A DNA stretch of 64,000 nucleotides, taken from Oscillospiraceae bacterium. GTDB taxonomy: Bacteria; Bacillota; Clostridia; Oscillospirales; Ruminococcaceae. This document shows, one piece after another, positions 1 to 8,643 of the stretch (position 1 is its first letter; each line of letters starts with the position of its first letter). A model generated the notes under the pieces. It made no database searches. It saw only the letters and a list, made by a program, of their open reading frames with translations, and was not told the DNA's origin. A program made the position numbers and the translations under genes. Where the stretch lies: contig JAITFZ010000026.1 of NCBI GenBank assembly GCA_031280965.1, positions 1 through 64,000 of the forward strand, in the 5' to 3' direction.

Positions 1-1078
1 TCAACAGCGTAATCGTTTCCGAATCCTGCCTCTCCCTCGCTGACAAAGTTTATTGTAATACTTGTGTTACTGCGGGTAAAAATATCCGTACCGATTTGCT
101 TCCATTCAGGTACAGTGGCTCTTAAAGGGATTTCAACTCCGAGGCTGCCCTCATAAAGAAGCCCGGTGTTATTCCCGGTAATTCTGACGCCGAGAGCGGG
201 CGGAAGAAAAGGACCGCGGAATTTATAAACATTAAGAATCCACGCACTGAAAAGATAGTGTGATTTAGAATTTACGCTGACAGCAGTAGTGAAAAAAACG
301 GAATCTATATCGTACCCGTTGACCAGCATAAATATACCGGTCTCATTACCCGTGGTGCGGTCAGCGATTCTGTGCCATGTACCCCCGGGTGCATGACCGA
401 AATTGTTATAATTATCGTTCATAATGTTTTGAATGACATACTCGCCGTCATCAGGGCTTGGCGGAGGAAACGTAGAGCTGGAGAGTACATATTCAAAATC
501 CGGAACAAGACCGGGAAAAGGTTCAACAGGAGGAGTTGTAGGGGCTGTGTTTGCCGGAGTACCCGGTTCAAAAAAACCGAATTTTCCGCCGTCTGCCGCA
601 ATAATTAAGTTACCGTCAATAATATCCGCACATTCGTCCATCAGAGTTTCTATCGGCGTGTATAAAACGGGACCGTTCAGAATAGCTTGAACGGTTATGT
701 TTTCGCTGTTGTCGGTTATTGTTACCAAAATTGTATTGGGCGTAACACAATCCAAATTAGTAGCTTCCGTCGGCGAGTTGGATACAAAACTTAAAGGCGG
801 AACTGCCGCAGCCGGTATGCTTTCAACAACAGCCTCATTGAAATCCGCGGGCGGAAGAACCGCACCGGCTGCCCCGTATACCTCCACAATCCGGTAATTA
901 CCAACCGGAACATTTATAAAAGAATAGTTTCCGCTCGTGTCGGTTAAAGATGCAACTGCTGCCAAAGTGCTTGTATTCTGTAAAATAACAGGTACATTTG
1001 CGATTCCGGAAACATTCGGAGCAGCCGGATTATTGACTCTATCCCTGTCAAATAATAATCGTCCTGATATTGTCGCCA
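1..1078 (-). CDS. Partial surface protein with N-terminal Cna-B/SdrD-like domain
   Basis: The reading frame is open from an ATG at 1078 to the window edge, so only about 359 N-terminal residues are visible. GGAGGG lies 4 bases before the ATG. The first 70 residues (MATISGRLLFDRD... then GNYSFINVPVGNYRIVE) read as a prealbumin-like Cna-B/SdrD B fold. A proline-rich linker near residue 200 follows, then a beta-rich region typical of carbohydrate-binding or adhesin modules. There is no signal peptide. That fits delivery to the spore surface from the mother cell rather than Sec export (inference). It lies 44 bases after the Cys-rich gene on the same strand, so the two are probably co-transcribed. 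The full product should be much longer. Confidence 0.75.
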
Positions 1079-1122
1079 TGATTTCCCTCCATGATATATT
1101 TATAGTGACTGTACTCCATAAT

Positions 1123-1542
1123 TTAACAGAGTTTGATATTAGAAGAATCGTTCTGTATTGCGTTCAATTTTGAGATAAGTGTTAATTCAAGTCTTGTGAT
1201 ACTGTTAATTGTTTCGATGACGCTTGAGTTTACCGCAAGAAGTTCACAAACATTTTTTGCGGTTTTAACTGCTTTTTGGATTTTTTCTCCTTCTGCATTA
1301 AGTATATGCGCAAGAGCCGCTTCCTGTAATGCGATTGATTCTATGACGTCACATTCGCATTGCTTTTCACAGCATTCTTTCTCGCAGCATTCTTTTTCAC
1401 ATATTTCTTTCTCACAGCGCTCCTTGTATATTACACATATACAGCACTTACAGCATTTTCCGCACTTACGACATTTACAGCATTTGCAGCAACAATTTGA
1501 ATTAAATCCGCTCAACCCGCAAGTATCCGGTTCTTTTCTCAA
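1123..1542 (-). CDS. Cysteine-rich protein with exosporium-type C-terminal helix
   Basis: 139 residues, 23 of them cysteine. Residues about 17-36 are a lysine/cysteine run (CCCKCCKCRKCGKCCKCC); residues about 43-65 repeat the motif CEKEC. The last 70 residues (DVIESIALQEAALAHILNAE onward) form a helical segment of the kind found in clostridial and Bacillus spore-surface proteins, and match the 88-residue protein encoded divergently at 1675. The start is a TTG at 1542 with GGAGG 8 bases upstream. A disulphide- or metal-crosslinked coat or exosporium component is the likeliest role (inference). A metal-binding protein is the alternative, but the helix argues for the spore surface. It precedes the Cna-B-like gene in the same transcription unit. 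Confidence 0.75.
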   Translation of the reverse strand: MRKEPDTCGLSGFNSNCCCKCCKCRKCGKCCKCCICVIYKERCEKEICEKECCEKECCEKQCECDVIESIALQEAALAHILNAEGEKIQKAVKTAKNVCELLAVNSSVIETINSITRLELTLISKLNAIQNDSSNIKLC

Positions 1543-1571
1543 AAGTATTTCCTCCTTCGGTGCATTGCTGA

Positions 1572-1599
1572 TATTATATGCAGTATTAAGTAACGCCGT
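1572..1599 (-). promoter_or_regulatory. Possible sigma-K-type promoter for the Cys-rich operon
   Basis: On the minus strand an AC (1598-1599) is followed after 17 bases by CATATAATA (1572-1580). This matches the sigma-K pattern AC-N16/17-CATANNNTA. No good sigma-A promoter is seen here. The motif is short, so the call rests on its agreement with the spore-type products on both sides. Confidence 0.35.
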
Positions 1600-1620
1600 G
1601 AAAAGATTATGAATATATTA
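1593..1620 (+). promoter_or_regulatory. Possible sigma-K-type promoter for the 88-residue gene
   Basis: AC at 1593-1594, 17 bases, then AATATATTA at 1612-1620, one mismatch from CATANNNTA. It overlaps the divergent candidate on the other strand, as expected if both genes are expressed in the same late sporulation compartment. Confidence 0.3.
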
Positions 1621-1626
1621 TAAATA

Positions 1627-1647
1627 CACTCATGGGGTACATGAGTG
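1627..1647. repeat. Perfect 8-bp inverted repeat in the divergent spacer
   Basis: CACTCATG (1627-1634) and CATGAGTG (1640-1647) flank GGGTA. It lies just downstream of the plus-strand -10 candidate and upstream of the GGAGG of the 88-residue gene. It could be an operator or a 5' UTR hairpin. Confidence 0.5.
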
Positions 1648-1674
1648 GAGTAATATTTTGGAGGTACTTAATTT

Positions 1675-1941
1675 ATGGGTATGCCGGTTATTACCCCGGG
1701 AGACGGAAGCCGTGACCAGGCGATAACGGACATAATTGAATCCGTAGCATTGCAGGAAGCGGCGCTCGCACACATAATAAACGCAGAAGGTGAAAAAATG
1801 CAGGCAATCGTAGGCATGGAAAACGTAACACCTGAACAGCTCCTTGCACTTAACAGGTCTGTAGTGCAGATGATAAGCGCTGTTACGCGGCTTGAAATGA
1901 CGCTTCAATCTAAATTGGAATTGTTCGCGGAAGAATTATAG
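1675..1941 (+). CDS. Small spore-surface-type helical protein
   Basis: 88 residues with GGAGG 10 bases before the ATG. After a short N-terminus (MGMPVITPGDGSRDQ) the rest is the helical module IIESVALQEAALAHIINAEG..., the same module that ends the divergent Cys-rich protein. In known spore proteins this segment accompanies collagen-like or Cys-rich regions and probably mediates assembly; that role here is inferred. There is no signal peptide or membrane segment. A strong hairpin right after the stop suggests a single-gene transcript. Confidence 0.75.
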   Translation: MGMPVITPGDGSRDQAITDIIESVALQEAALAHIINAEGEKMQAIVGMENVTPEQLLALNRSVVQMISAVTRLEMTLQSKLELFAEEL

Positions 1942-1951
1942 AACATAATAT

Positions 1952-1983
1952 TGAAATCAAATAAACGAGTTTATTGGATTTCA
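1952..1983 (+). terminator. Stem-loop after the 88-residue gene
   Basis: A near-perfect 15-bp stem (TGAAATCAAATAAAC, 2-base loop, complement with one mismatch) begins 10 bases after the stop and is followed by an AT-rich stretch. It is probably a rho-independent terminator with a weak U-tract. Confidence 0.5.
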
Positions 1984-2013
1984 GTATTATTATCAAATTT
2001 AAGCACAACAGCG

Positions 2014-2042
2014 TTGACAACCTTTTTACGTTATGATACAAT
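2014..2042 (+). promoter_or_regulatory. Sigma-A promoter of the secreted-protein gene
   Basis: TTGACA (2014-2019), 17 bases, TACAAT (2037-2042). This near-consensus promoter shows that the now broken gene at 2154 was recently a well-expressed vegetative gene. Confidence 0.75.
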
Positions 2043-2153
2043 TAATGATAAAGCTCAGTGTAAATTTAGCGAGAAAATATATGTACCGACCGCCCCGGAA
2101 CTATTACTAATCATTTAGCAGAACATTTTTAATAAACTTTGGAGGATTTTATT

Positions 2154-2837
2154 ATGAAGAAAATTTTAGTTTTTCTTTTAGTTTTAGTTATGGTTACAAA
2201 TTTTACATTTTATTCCTTATCAGCACCACCACCTCGTGTTATTATAAGAAGCGAAGATGAGTTGATAGAACTTCGTAGAATGGCAGAAGCAGGTGAAGAG
2301 GCGTTCACACGTTCCGGGCATAGAGAATTGATAACTTATGGGGAGGTTGTCGCTTTTTTGGGACTTCTTGATTCCTTACCGATTCCACATACAGCGGGAA
2401 TGCAATTTAGTAGTTTAACTTATCATCCTGGTTCTGAAAGTCAAACCTTTGATATAACTTTTGTGAACGGAGCCGGAGAAAGACAATCATTTCGTTTACT
2501 TGCCGGCGGAGATAAAGGCAGAAGTGCATTTGAAGAGGTAATGGGTTGAGAACAGTTTGTTGAAATTTATCGAAATCAAAATGATGATATGCAAATAATA
2601 GTTTATTCTCCTCCCAAAGATTGGGGTCCTTTTCCGAATGAACATGGAGCTTATTATTTTCTAATTGAAATTAACGGATATTTTATGAGAAGCGGATATA
2701 ATCCTGGACGTAGCAGTGCGCAGGTCACTCCCGAAAGCGTTTTTAAAGACAAGACAGTTACATCCTTTATAGACATAACATGGCTCGACCGCAATCAACC
2801 GGGCGATATTTTTAGCGAGGGTTTTGTGACGACTGCT
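2154..2837 (+). pseudogene. Secreted protein gene broken by in-frame TGA and IS insertion
   Basis: The ATG at 2154 has GGAGG 8 bases upstream and opens with a signal peptide (MKKILVFLLVLVMV...). It codes for 131 residues until TGA at 2547-2549. The same frame then continues for another 96 codons with ordinary coding character (EQFVEIYRNQ..., GAYYFLIEINGYFMRSGY) before running into transposase sequence near 2838. A single TGG-to-TGA change after VMG would explain the stop. No recognised domain; it resembles clostridial secreted proteins of unknown function. The intact promoter and start suggest recent decay. TGA is the normal stop in neighbouring genes, so recoding is unlikely. Confidence 0.7.
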
Positions 2838-3230
2838 AATCGTTACGTTTATGGTGCGGTTGAACCGTTGACAGGTGGCGGTTTCTTTCTTGTTTTACCT
2901 TACTCTAACACCGATTGTATGAATATATTTCTGAGCAATTTATCGGAGAACTTTCCGAATGATTTAATCATTCTTGCCTGCGACAGAGCGACATGGCACA
3001 GGTTTAAATCGTTAATCGTTCCTGATAATATTCGTTTATTTACCGCCGGCGACACCGGAAATGAATCCCATAGAACAAATTTGGAAAGAAATTCGTAAGC
3101 GTGGATTAAAAATGAAATCTTTGCGTCACTTGATAAAGTTGTAAGTCGCCTTTGCGATACTATTCGCTCACTTTCTAATGAAACGGTTAAAAGTATTACT
3201 GCCAGGGATTGGATATTGTCTATGTTTTAA
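2838..3230 (+). mobile_element. IS630-family transposase remnant (3' part, two frameshifts)
   Basis: The translation matches the C-terminal half of an IS630/Tc1-type DDE transposase: YVYGAVEPLTG, MNIFLSNLSENFPND, then the second catalytic Asp in LACDRATWH. A frameshift near 3040 moves the frame to PPATPEMNPIEQIWKEIRKR, which carries the catalytic Glu. A second near 3110 moves it to NEIFASLDKVVSRLCDTI and ARDWI, ending with TAA at 3228-3230. The N-terminal helix-turn-helix and first Asp are absent, so the element is dead. It is fused to the end of the secreted-protein pseudogene; no terminal inverted repeat could be paired. Confidence 0.8.
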
Positions 3231-3254
3231 TTGGGGATTAGTATTATAAAACCA

Positions 3255-3288
3255 AAACCGCCCGATTGTTTCAACTTTCGGGCGGTTT
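3255..3288 (-). terminator. Terminator downstream of the CotF genes
   Basis: AAACCGCCCGA (3255-3265) pairs with TCGGGCGGTTT (3278-3288). On the minus strand the stem is followed by TTTTGGTTTT. It lies about 137 bases after the CotF-like stop, a stretch in which I see no convincing gene. Confidence 0.6.
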
Positions 3289-3425
3289 CGTTATGGTTAA
3301 ATGTCATACTGCAAATAGTGTACCTTGCAAAATCTCGGCTCTTATGCTCTGCGGCTTTTCTCGCGGCTACCTTTCGTGCATATCGTTCATGGTCAAGCTG
3401 CCGAGCGCGTGCTCGTTCTTCAATA

Positions 3426-3692
3426 TTATTGACTGTACTTGCTTCTGACCTGGCTGATTTGTTGCTGGTCTGCCATTTGCTGCGGATACCAGCCGTTTTG
3501 CTGCATTGACGCAAAAATTCTGTGCTGCATTGCGAGCGAATCGTTCATATTGCACTTGAATTGATTATGAAGCCCTTCGGTTGACGACTCCTGAGTGGCG
3601 TAATGGTACATCGCGGACAAGGTTTTCGCCGTCAGCAGAACATCTTCGACATATTCCTTGTCGGTCATGGCTTTTGGTATAGGTGCCGGCAT
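3426..3692 (-). CDS. Spore coat protein, CotF family
   Basis: 88 residues, short for the family but covering its ferritin-like two-helix core: YVEDVLLTAKTLSAMYHYAT, then a second helix and the family-typical ending MQQNGWYPQQMADQQQISQ. AAGGAG lies 7 bases before the ATG. CotF-type proteins sit in the inner coat of Bacillus and Clostridia spores. It follows the 57-residue gene by 13 bases; this small-protein plus CotF pair is common in Clostridia. Confidence 0.85.
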   Translation of the reverse strand: MPAPIPKAMTDKEYVEDVLLTAKTLSAMYHYATQESSTEGLHNQFKCNMNDSLAMQHRIFASMQQNGWYPQQMADQQQISQVRSKYSQ

Positions 3693-3705
3693 AAATATCT
3701 CCTTT

Positions 3706-3879
3706 CTATAAATGATTCATAAGGCTGTTGAAATGTGTTTGGTGTTCCTGCGCTAAACCCGACAGCATGTTTTTCAGTTGTGGGTTTTGCACTTTGTTTG
3801 AATAATCGGTGCATTTTGTTTGAAGCTGACGCTCCATTCCGAGCGAGTCTTCGAGGTACAAAAGTTCTTTCGGTGTCAT
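3706..3879 (-). CDS. Small spore-coat-associated protein, partner of CotF
   Basis: 57 residues starting MTPKELLYLEDSLGMERQLQ and ending HQTHFNSLMNHL, with GGAAAGG 6 bases before the ATG at 3879. The pattern (KEL.Y.ED.LG.E, then Q.P.L......L...HQ..F..L) matches the short clostridial proteins encoded directly upstream of CotF genes and annotated as spore coat associated. Two amphipathic helices are expected. It is probably co-expressed with the CotF gene during sporulation. Confidence 0.75.
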   Translation of the reverse strand: MTPKELLYLEDSLGMERQLQTKCTDYSNKVQNPQLKNMLSGLAQEHQTHFNSLMNHL

Positions 3880-3954
3880 TGTTTACCTTTCCTTTCGTGG
3901 TATTATAAAAATATGATTTGCAAAATCTGACTTTTTATGCAAAACATATTTCGA

Positions 3955-3983
3955 TTGCATTTTTATTTTAGTTGTGATATAAT
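3955..3983 (+). promoter_or_regulatory. Sigma-A promoter of smpB
   Basis: TTGCAT (3955-3960), 17 bases, TATAAT (3978-3983), about 20 bases of leader before the smpB ribosome-binding site. Confidence 0.75.
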
Positions 3984-4010
3984 GGAAAAGCCATTGGAAA
4001 GGAATATTAA

Positions 4011-4484
4011 ATGACCGACAATAACACAAAAAGCATAAAACAAATATCCGACAACCGCGCCGCCCGCCACGAGTATTTTATACTTGAACGGCATGAAGCG
4101 GGAATTGAACTGTACGGCACAGAAGTTAAATCCATACGCGCCGGAAACGTCAATCTTAAAGAAGCCTGGATTGAAATAAAAGACGGCGAGGCTTTCGTTG
4201 TTTCTATGCACGTTTCGCCTTATGAAAAAGGCAACATCTTCAACCGCGACCCGTTACGACGCCGTCGTCTGCTTATGCATAAGCGCGAAATAGCCAAACT
4301 CTACGCCGAGGTTAAACAGGGCGGGCTGACATTGATACCGCTGTCACTGTATCTGAAGGGTAGCAGAGTTAAAGTTCAGGTGGGGCTGTGCAAAGGAAAA
4401 AAGCTGTACGATAAGCGTGAAAGCATAGCAAAGCGCGACGCAGAGCGCCGCGCAAAACGCGAGATAGGGAAGAATTTAAGATAA
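4011..4484 (+). CDS. smpB: SsrA-binding protein SmpB
   Basis: 157 residues, normal length. SmpB binds tmRNA and brings it to stalled ribosomes for trans-translation. Family signatures are clear: NRAARHEYFILERHEAGIEL near the start, GTEVKSIRAGNVNLKE, and the basic tail (GKKLYDKRESIAKRDAERRA) that occupies the decoding channel. GGAAAGG precedes the ATG. It is a lone plus-strand gene, convergent with the ABC permease 12 bases beyond its stop. The tmRNA gene ssrA, often near smpB in other genomes, was not found close by. Confidence 0.97.
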   Translation: MTDNNTKSIKQISDNRAARHEYFILERHEAGIELYGTEVKSIRAGNVNLKEAWIEIKDGEAFVVSMHVSPYEKGNIFNRDPLRRRRLLMHKREIAKLYAEVKQGGLTLIPLSLYLKGSRVKVQVGLCKGKKLYDKRESIAKRDAERRAKREIGKNLR

Positions 4485-4495
4485 TTCAGCCTGTT

Positions 4496-5911
4496 TTATT
4501 CGTGCGCTATCGCCGATAACGCGCTTATTTTAACACTCCTGTTCGCAGGATATAACCCCGCGACCATTCCAATCAGCGTCGCACCCGCCAGCGATAAAAA
4601 CGCAAGGTACGGCGGAATCACCGAGAGACTGATTTTCTCCTCACCCATGTTGCCATAATTAAACATATCCATAAAAAACTGTCCGAGAAAATTATTTATT
4701 ATGAGCGATATGCCATAACTAAGCACAATTCCGGCGACACCTCCAAGGAAACCGATTGCCGCCGCCTCCCCTAAAAACATTAATCGAATCTTGCTGATAT
4801 CGCATCCGAGTACTTTCATTATACCTATTTCTTTCGTGCGTTCGATAATCGCCATAATCATGGTGTTTGTTATATTCATAGCCGCGACAAACAATGATAC
4901 CGCCGCAACTGCCGCAAGAAGCAGCTGTATGGTTCTTACTTGCTGGGTCATTTGCTCGCGCATTTCATTAAACGACCATGCGTTGAATCCCATCGCTTTG
5001 AGTTCGGCTTCAACAGCGGGAACATTATTCATATCGTCTACCCTCACGCGGGCTTCGTTGTAAATTCCGTCGAATTCCGGCATTTGGTTTTCGGCATTAA
5101 GCTCATTGTACGCCTTTATCATCAGTGCCAGAAATTCCATATCTATAAAGATTCCTTCCCTCGCCTCCCAGTCATTAGGCGGGGCGTCGATGATTCCTAT
5201 GAGATTTAATTCCTCATCATACTCCATATTCGGAGCGGTTTTGGAACCTATGACTGAATAATCCCTGTCAAACCATCCCCATTCATTAGCGGTCATAGTC
5301 AGCGGAATAATACGAAGTTCTTCAGCGAAGAAGTTTTCTATCGGCATTGAAATAATTTCCCAGGTGTCCCAGTCCCGCTCTGCATTAGCCCATTCATCAT
5401 CTAAAAAATTATAAAGGTAAGCGCCCGTTTCCGGCCCGAACAGCACGGTCGTAGGCGGGTCGCCGGCTTGCTTGAATCGCCCCTCTTTAAGCGTATAGCC
5501 GAAATTTTCCAACTCATCCATATACACGCCTATGAATTGCCCCCACTCTATTAGCCAGCCATCGGCGGTATATACGGCAACCTGCTCTCCGCTTCTGATG
5601 TTTCGATAGAACGGAGTCGCGGAACGGACATGCTTAATATCCTTAAACGACCTTATCATTTCATCGGTTAAATCGGGAGGCGCTACATCGTTGTCGCCAT
5701 CGTGCCACCGCCATGTGTCAACGCGAATCATCGTTAAATCTGCCCATTCCTCCAGCATTTTCGTTATCTGAATATTCATGCCGATACCGAGCGAAAACAT
5801 GACAATAACTGCGCTCGTGCCGATTAAAACGCCCGAAACAGTGAGTATTGTCCGCATTTTCCGCTTTGTAAGATTACGAAGGCATGTTGTGATAATATCT
5901 ATAATTTTCAT
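4496..5911 (-). CDS. MacB/FtsX-type ABC transporter permease
   Basis: 471 residues: an N-terminal membrane helix (RTILTVSGVLIGTSAVIVMF), a periplasmic-core-type extracytoplasmic domain of about 280 residues, then three C-terminal helices of an FtsX domain (LLLAAVAAVSLFVAAMNITN, the stretch around GVAGIVLSYGISLIINN, and GATLIGMVAGLYPANRS). Such permeases do not import; they act mechanically on lipoproteins, peptides or envelope enzymes. The ATG overlaps the stop of the 911-residue gene by 4 bases, so the three genes form a tight operon. The substrate is unknown. Confidence 0.9.
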   Translation of the reverse strand: MKIIDIITTCLRNLTKRKMRTILTVSGVLIGTSAVIVMFSLGIGMNIQITKMLEEWADLTMIRVDTWRWHDGDNDVAPPDLTDEMIRSFKDIKHVRSATPFYRNIRSGEQVAVYTADGWLIEWGQFIGVYMDELENFGYTLKEGRFKQAGDPPTTVLFGPETGAYLYNFLDDEWANAERDWDTWEIISMPIENFFAEELRIIPLTMTANEWGWFDRDYSVIGSKTAPNMEYDEELNLIGIIDAPPNDWEAREGIFIDMEFLALMIKAYNELNAENQMPEFDGIYNEARVRVDDMNNVPAVEAELKAMGFNAWSFNEMREQMTQQVRTIQLLLAAVAAVSLFVAAMNITNTMIMAIIERTKEIGIMKVLGCDISKIRLMFLGEAAAIGFLGGVAGIVLSYGISLIINNFLGQFFMDMFNYGNMGEEKISLSVIPPYLAFLSLAGATLIGMVAGLYPANRSVKISALSAIAHE

Positions 5912-8643
5912 TGCGTAATTTCCTCTTTATGTGAATCTGCCTGTGTTTCAGCCGCAGTTGAATCCGCCTTCATCTGCGAAAGGAAATAATCTATATCGTC
6001 GTCCTCATCTCTCTTCTTTTTCTTCCTGCTGACTACAATTATAGTTATAACAGCCCCGGCGACAATAAGCGCGCCTCCCGTTAATGCAACAATCAGCCAA
6101 AAAGAGCCGGATTCTTCATCCTCATCCCAGGGTACTTCCGGCCACCTGTCGTCGTCCCATCCGTCATCTCCCCCATCCCAGTTGTCACCTGAGAAAAATG
6201 CAGTAAAGGTATGCGAAAAAGGAAATTCCTGCATATCCTCATTTTCATAGGTAAGGTTGATTGACAGTTCCATGAATCCGATTCCGTCATCCCATATGAA
6301 AATATCTCTGAACCTTATCCGCTCTTTCTTTTCGCCGGGTTGAATAGTGCCGATGTAAACCTCGCCGAAAACATTCCCGTCCTCATCGGCAAGCTGTGCG
6401 TTTACGTTAAGCATCTCCTCGCTTCCGCCGTTAATCACAGCGAATTCGAGGGTTGTCATATTATTCCATATCCATTCATGCCCTGCTATGTCGGCTATGT
6501 TTACGCGATAATTCACAGTCCGTATTTCAAAGTTTCTGCTCACCGCAGTAAGTGTTTCATCTGCGTTTTCGCCGATTGCGTGGAAGGTCAGGCTATAATT
6601 GCCGGGGTCGTTAAATCTTAACGGTATTTCTCCTTCCGCGCTTTCGGCGGCGGGAATGTTTCCGATATACTCCCGCGCAATTTCCGCGCCGGATTCGTCA
6701 ACTACGTAAACTTCTACGTTATAAGCCGTTCCTCTTCCCGCATTAACAACAACAAAAGGTATATTTGTTCTTACCGATGTAAAAATCTGCGCCGGCGCTT
6801 CAACCCTTTGAATCCTCAGATTTGAAGGTCTTTCGTCCTCTTCCGCCTCATCGGAAGTGAGTACCGTCATTATAAAACTGCCGTTTAATGATTTGGAAGC
6901 GTTCTCCGCATTCTTATAGTTGACGACAAGCCTGTAACTGCGCGCTCCCGTTCTGCCTGTGACGGGGAAAGAAAGCGGGATTATTTCGCTGGAAAAAGTC
7001 TCCGCTTCTCTTATGTAAACAGATGTGAGCAAGATTCCGCTGTCGTTATACAAAAACGCTTCGACTCCTTTAATTTCTGTCGCTGTCGGGTTAGTTAAAG
7101 TGAACGTCATCTCTGCATGGGTGTCGATTTCAATCTTAATCGGAGCCGCTATATCTTGTATTCTTAACAAGCCTGCTTCGGCTTCTGCGGCTGTCAGTAT
7201 TCTGACGGTCGTATTTTTGCTGACCGAGTGGTTCACTCCGTTTTTGTCGGTATAGGAAAGCGTTACTGTTAAAGTTTGATTTCCCGCCGTGTTTATCCCC
7301 GGGATTGGCAGTGTGTTCTCGGTTAACAAAGTACCCGCTTCAATAACGCCGATAAATCTGTGCGGAAATTCCGTAGTGCCGTTTCTTACTCTCAATACCG
7401 CGCCTGTAATCTTCTCCGAACCGGGGAATATATCTACATTGAGTTCAAACGCTTCCCCTATGAAAAGCTCGTTATTTACAACTATGAGGTTTTCAAGAGT
7501 GGGATGTATCGTTTCGGGCGCGGGATTAACGGCTACAGTGATGTTTTTTGTCGCAGACTGATTCGTCCCGTCTTTATCTCTGTATGAAAACTCAACGGTC
7601 AGCACCTGATTTCCCGTAGCGTTTATTCCCGGTATTTTTAATGTTTCATTTAATAAAACGTTAGGCTCAACCGTACCCAAAAATGTACGGGTTAGCTGAC
7701 TGCCGGCGCTGTTTCTTACTGTTAACGCCGCATTTGTTATCCTGTTCGAGCCGCCGAATATATCGGCGTTTAATTCAAACGCTTCTCCTCTAACCACCGG
7801 GCTGTCAATTACGTTAAGGTTTTCGAGGATTGGCTGTGTCGGCGCCGTTTCAGCGGTAGGAGGCAATACCTTTACGTTTATATTTTTGCTTGCGGTAAGG
7901 GTTGTTCCGGTTATATCCTTATATGTAAGCGTGACTATAAATTCCCTGTCGCCCGTTGTGTCGAAGCCCGGTATTCTGAAAGTGTTTTCAGGCAATACAG
8001 CGCCCGATTCAATCACGCCTATATACCTTCGCGCTAATTGATTCCCGCCGCTGTTTACGGTTAATACCGCATCGGAAATAGTGTCGGTTCCGGCAAATAT
8101 GTCCGCGCTTATTTCAAAATCACTGCCTGTAAAAACATCGCCGCTTGTCTTAACATTTTCAAGCACCGGCTGTACAATGACGGGTTCTACGCCGTCAGTG
8201 ACCGTAATGGGGATATTGAATGTTCTTGAACCGGAAAAAACATCCCCGCTTATCGGGTGTATATGCTCGTAACTTATAGTGTAAGATATGTTTCGTATTG
8301 ACGGTGAACCTCTCGGAACACGGAAAGTAAACGAAACATTTCTGTACGCTGTTAAGGCTGAGCCTGTGTTAATTCCGCTTACACGAATTAAATCGCCGTA
8401 ATCCATGTCTTCAAGGATGAAATTATTAATCAAAGAAGCACTGTCGAGTACGACTATGCTGACTCTGAAAGTTTCTCCGATTTTTGTTGTAACCTCGGTT
8501 GTAGCGCCGTTTGCAAGCACTATTTCAGGTACGTTATACCCCCAGAAAGCTGAAACCTCCATGATTCCCGCCGCACCCAGCGCGATTATAACCGATAATA
8601 CCGTAAGTAAAATCCTTCTTCTTATGTTTTTCATACTTCTCAT
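5908..8643 (-). CDS. Membrane-anchored multi-Ig-like accessory protein of the ABC operon
   Basis: 911 residues: a signal helix at the N-terminus, then about eight beta-sandwich repeats of 90-100 residues. Four are obvious internal copies (LENVKTSGDVFTGSDFEISA, LENLNVIDSPVVRGEAFELN, LENLIVVNNELFIGEAFELN and related). They resemble CARDB/COG1361-type domains. A transmembrane helix (FWLIVALTGGALIVAGAVIT) and a charged cytoplasmic tail of about 45 residues end the protein. It sits between the ATPase and the permease with 4-base overlaps on both sides, so it is probably an obligate third subunit, taking the place an adaptor takes in MacA-MacB systems. The function is inferred from position. Confidence 0.8.
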   Translation of the reverse strand: MRSMKNIRRRILLTVLSVIIALGAAGIMEVSAFWGYNVPEIVLANGATTEVTTKIGETFRVSIVVLDSASLINNFILEDMDYGDLIRVSGINTGSALTAYRNVSFTFRVPRGSPSIRNISYTISYEHIHPISGDVFSGSRTFNIPITVTDGVEPVIVQPVLENVKTSGDVFTGSDFEISADIFAGTDTISDAVLTVNSGGNQLARRYIGVIESGAVLPENTFRIPGFDTTGDREFIVTLTYKDITGTTLTASKNINVKVLPPTAETAPTQPILENLNVIDSPVVRGEAFELNADIFGGSNRITNAALTVRNSAGSQLTRTFLGTVEPNVLLNETLKIPGINATGNQVLTVEFSYRDKDGTNQSATKNITVAVNPAPETIHPTLENLIVVNNELFIGEAFELNVDIFPGSEKITGAVLRVRNGTTEFPHRFIGVIEAGTLLTENTLPIPGINTAGNQTLTVTLSYTDKNGVNHSVSKNTTVRILTAAEAEAGLLRIQDIAAPIKIEIDTHAEMTFTLTNPTATEIKGVEAFLYNDSGILLTSVYIREAETFSSEIIPLSFPVTGRTGARSYRLVVNYKNAENASKSLNGSFIMTVLTSDEAEEDERPSNLRIQRVEAPAQIFTSVRTNIPFVVVNAGRGTAYNVEVYVVDESGAEIAREYIGNIPAAESAEGEIPLRFNDPGNYSLTFHAIGENADETLTAVSRNFEIRTVNYRVNIADIAGHEWIWNNMTTLEFAVINGGSEEMLNVNAQLADEDGNVFGEVYIGTIQPGEKKERIRFRDIFIWDDGIGFMELSINLTYENEDMQEFPFSHTFTAFFSGDNWDGGDDGWDDDRWPEVPWDEDEESGSFWLIVALTGGALIVAGAVITIIVVSRKKKKRDEDDDIDYFLSQMKADSTAAETQADSHKEEITQ

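Noticed and set aside
1133..1612. A 159-codon plus-strand frame opposite the Cys-rich gene
   Set aside because: It has no ribosome-binding site and mirrors the minus-strand gene, whose helix module has a homologue at 1675.
2547..2549. TGA read as an amino acid (recoding) in the secreted-protein gene
   Set aside because: TGA ends many neighbouring genes and the leader mini-frames, no selenocysteine-type hairpin was seen, and the following IS insertion shows a pseudogene.
3227..3514. Basic, alanine-rich frame after the CotF gene
   Set aside because: It overlaps CotF in another frame and crosses the terminator; no start site or family match.
3690..4500. tmRNA gene next to smpB
   Set aside because: No tRNA-Ala-like acceptor ends or tag frame were found on either side.
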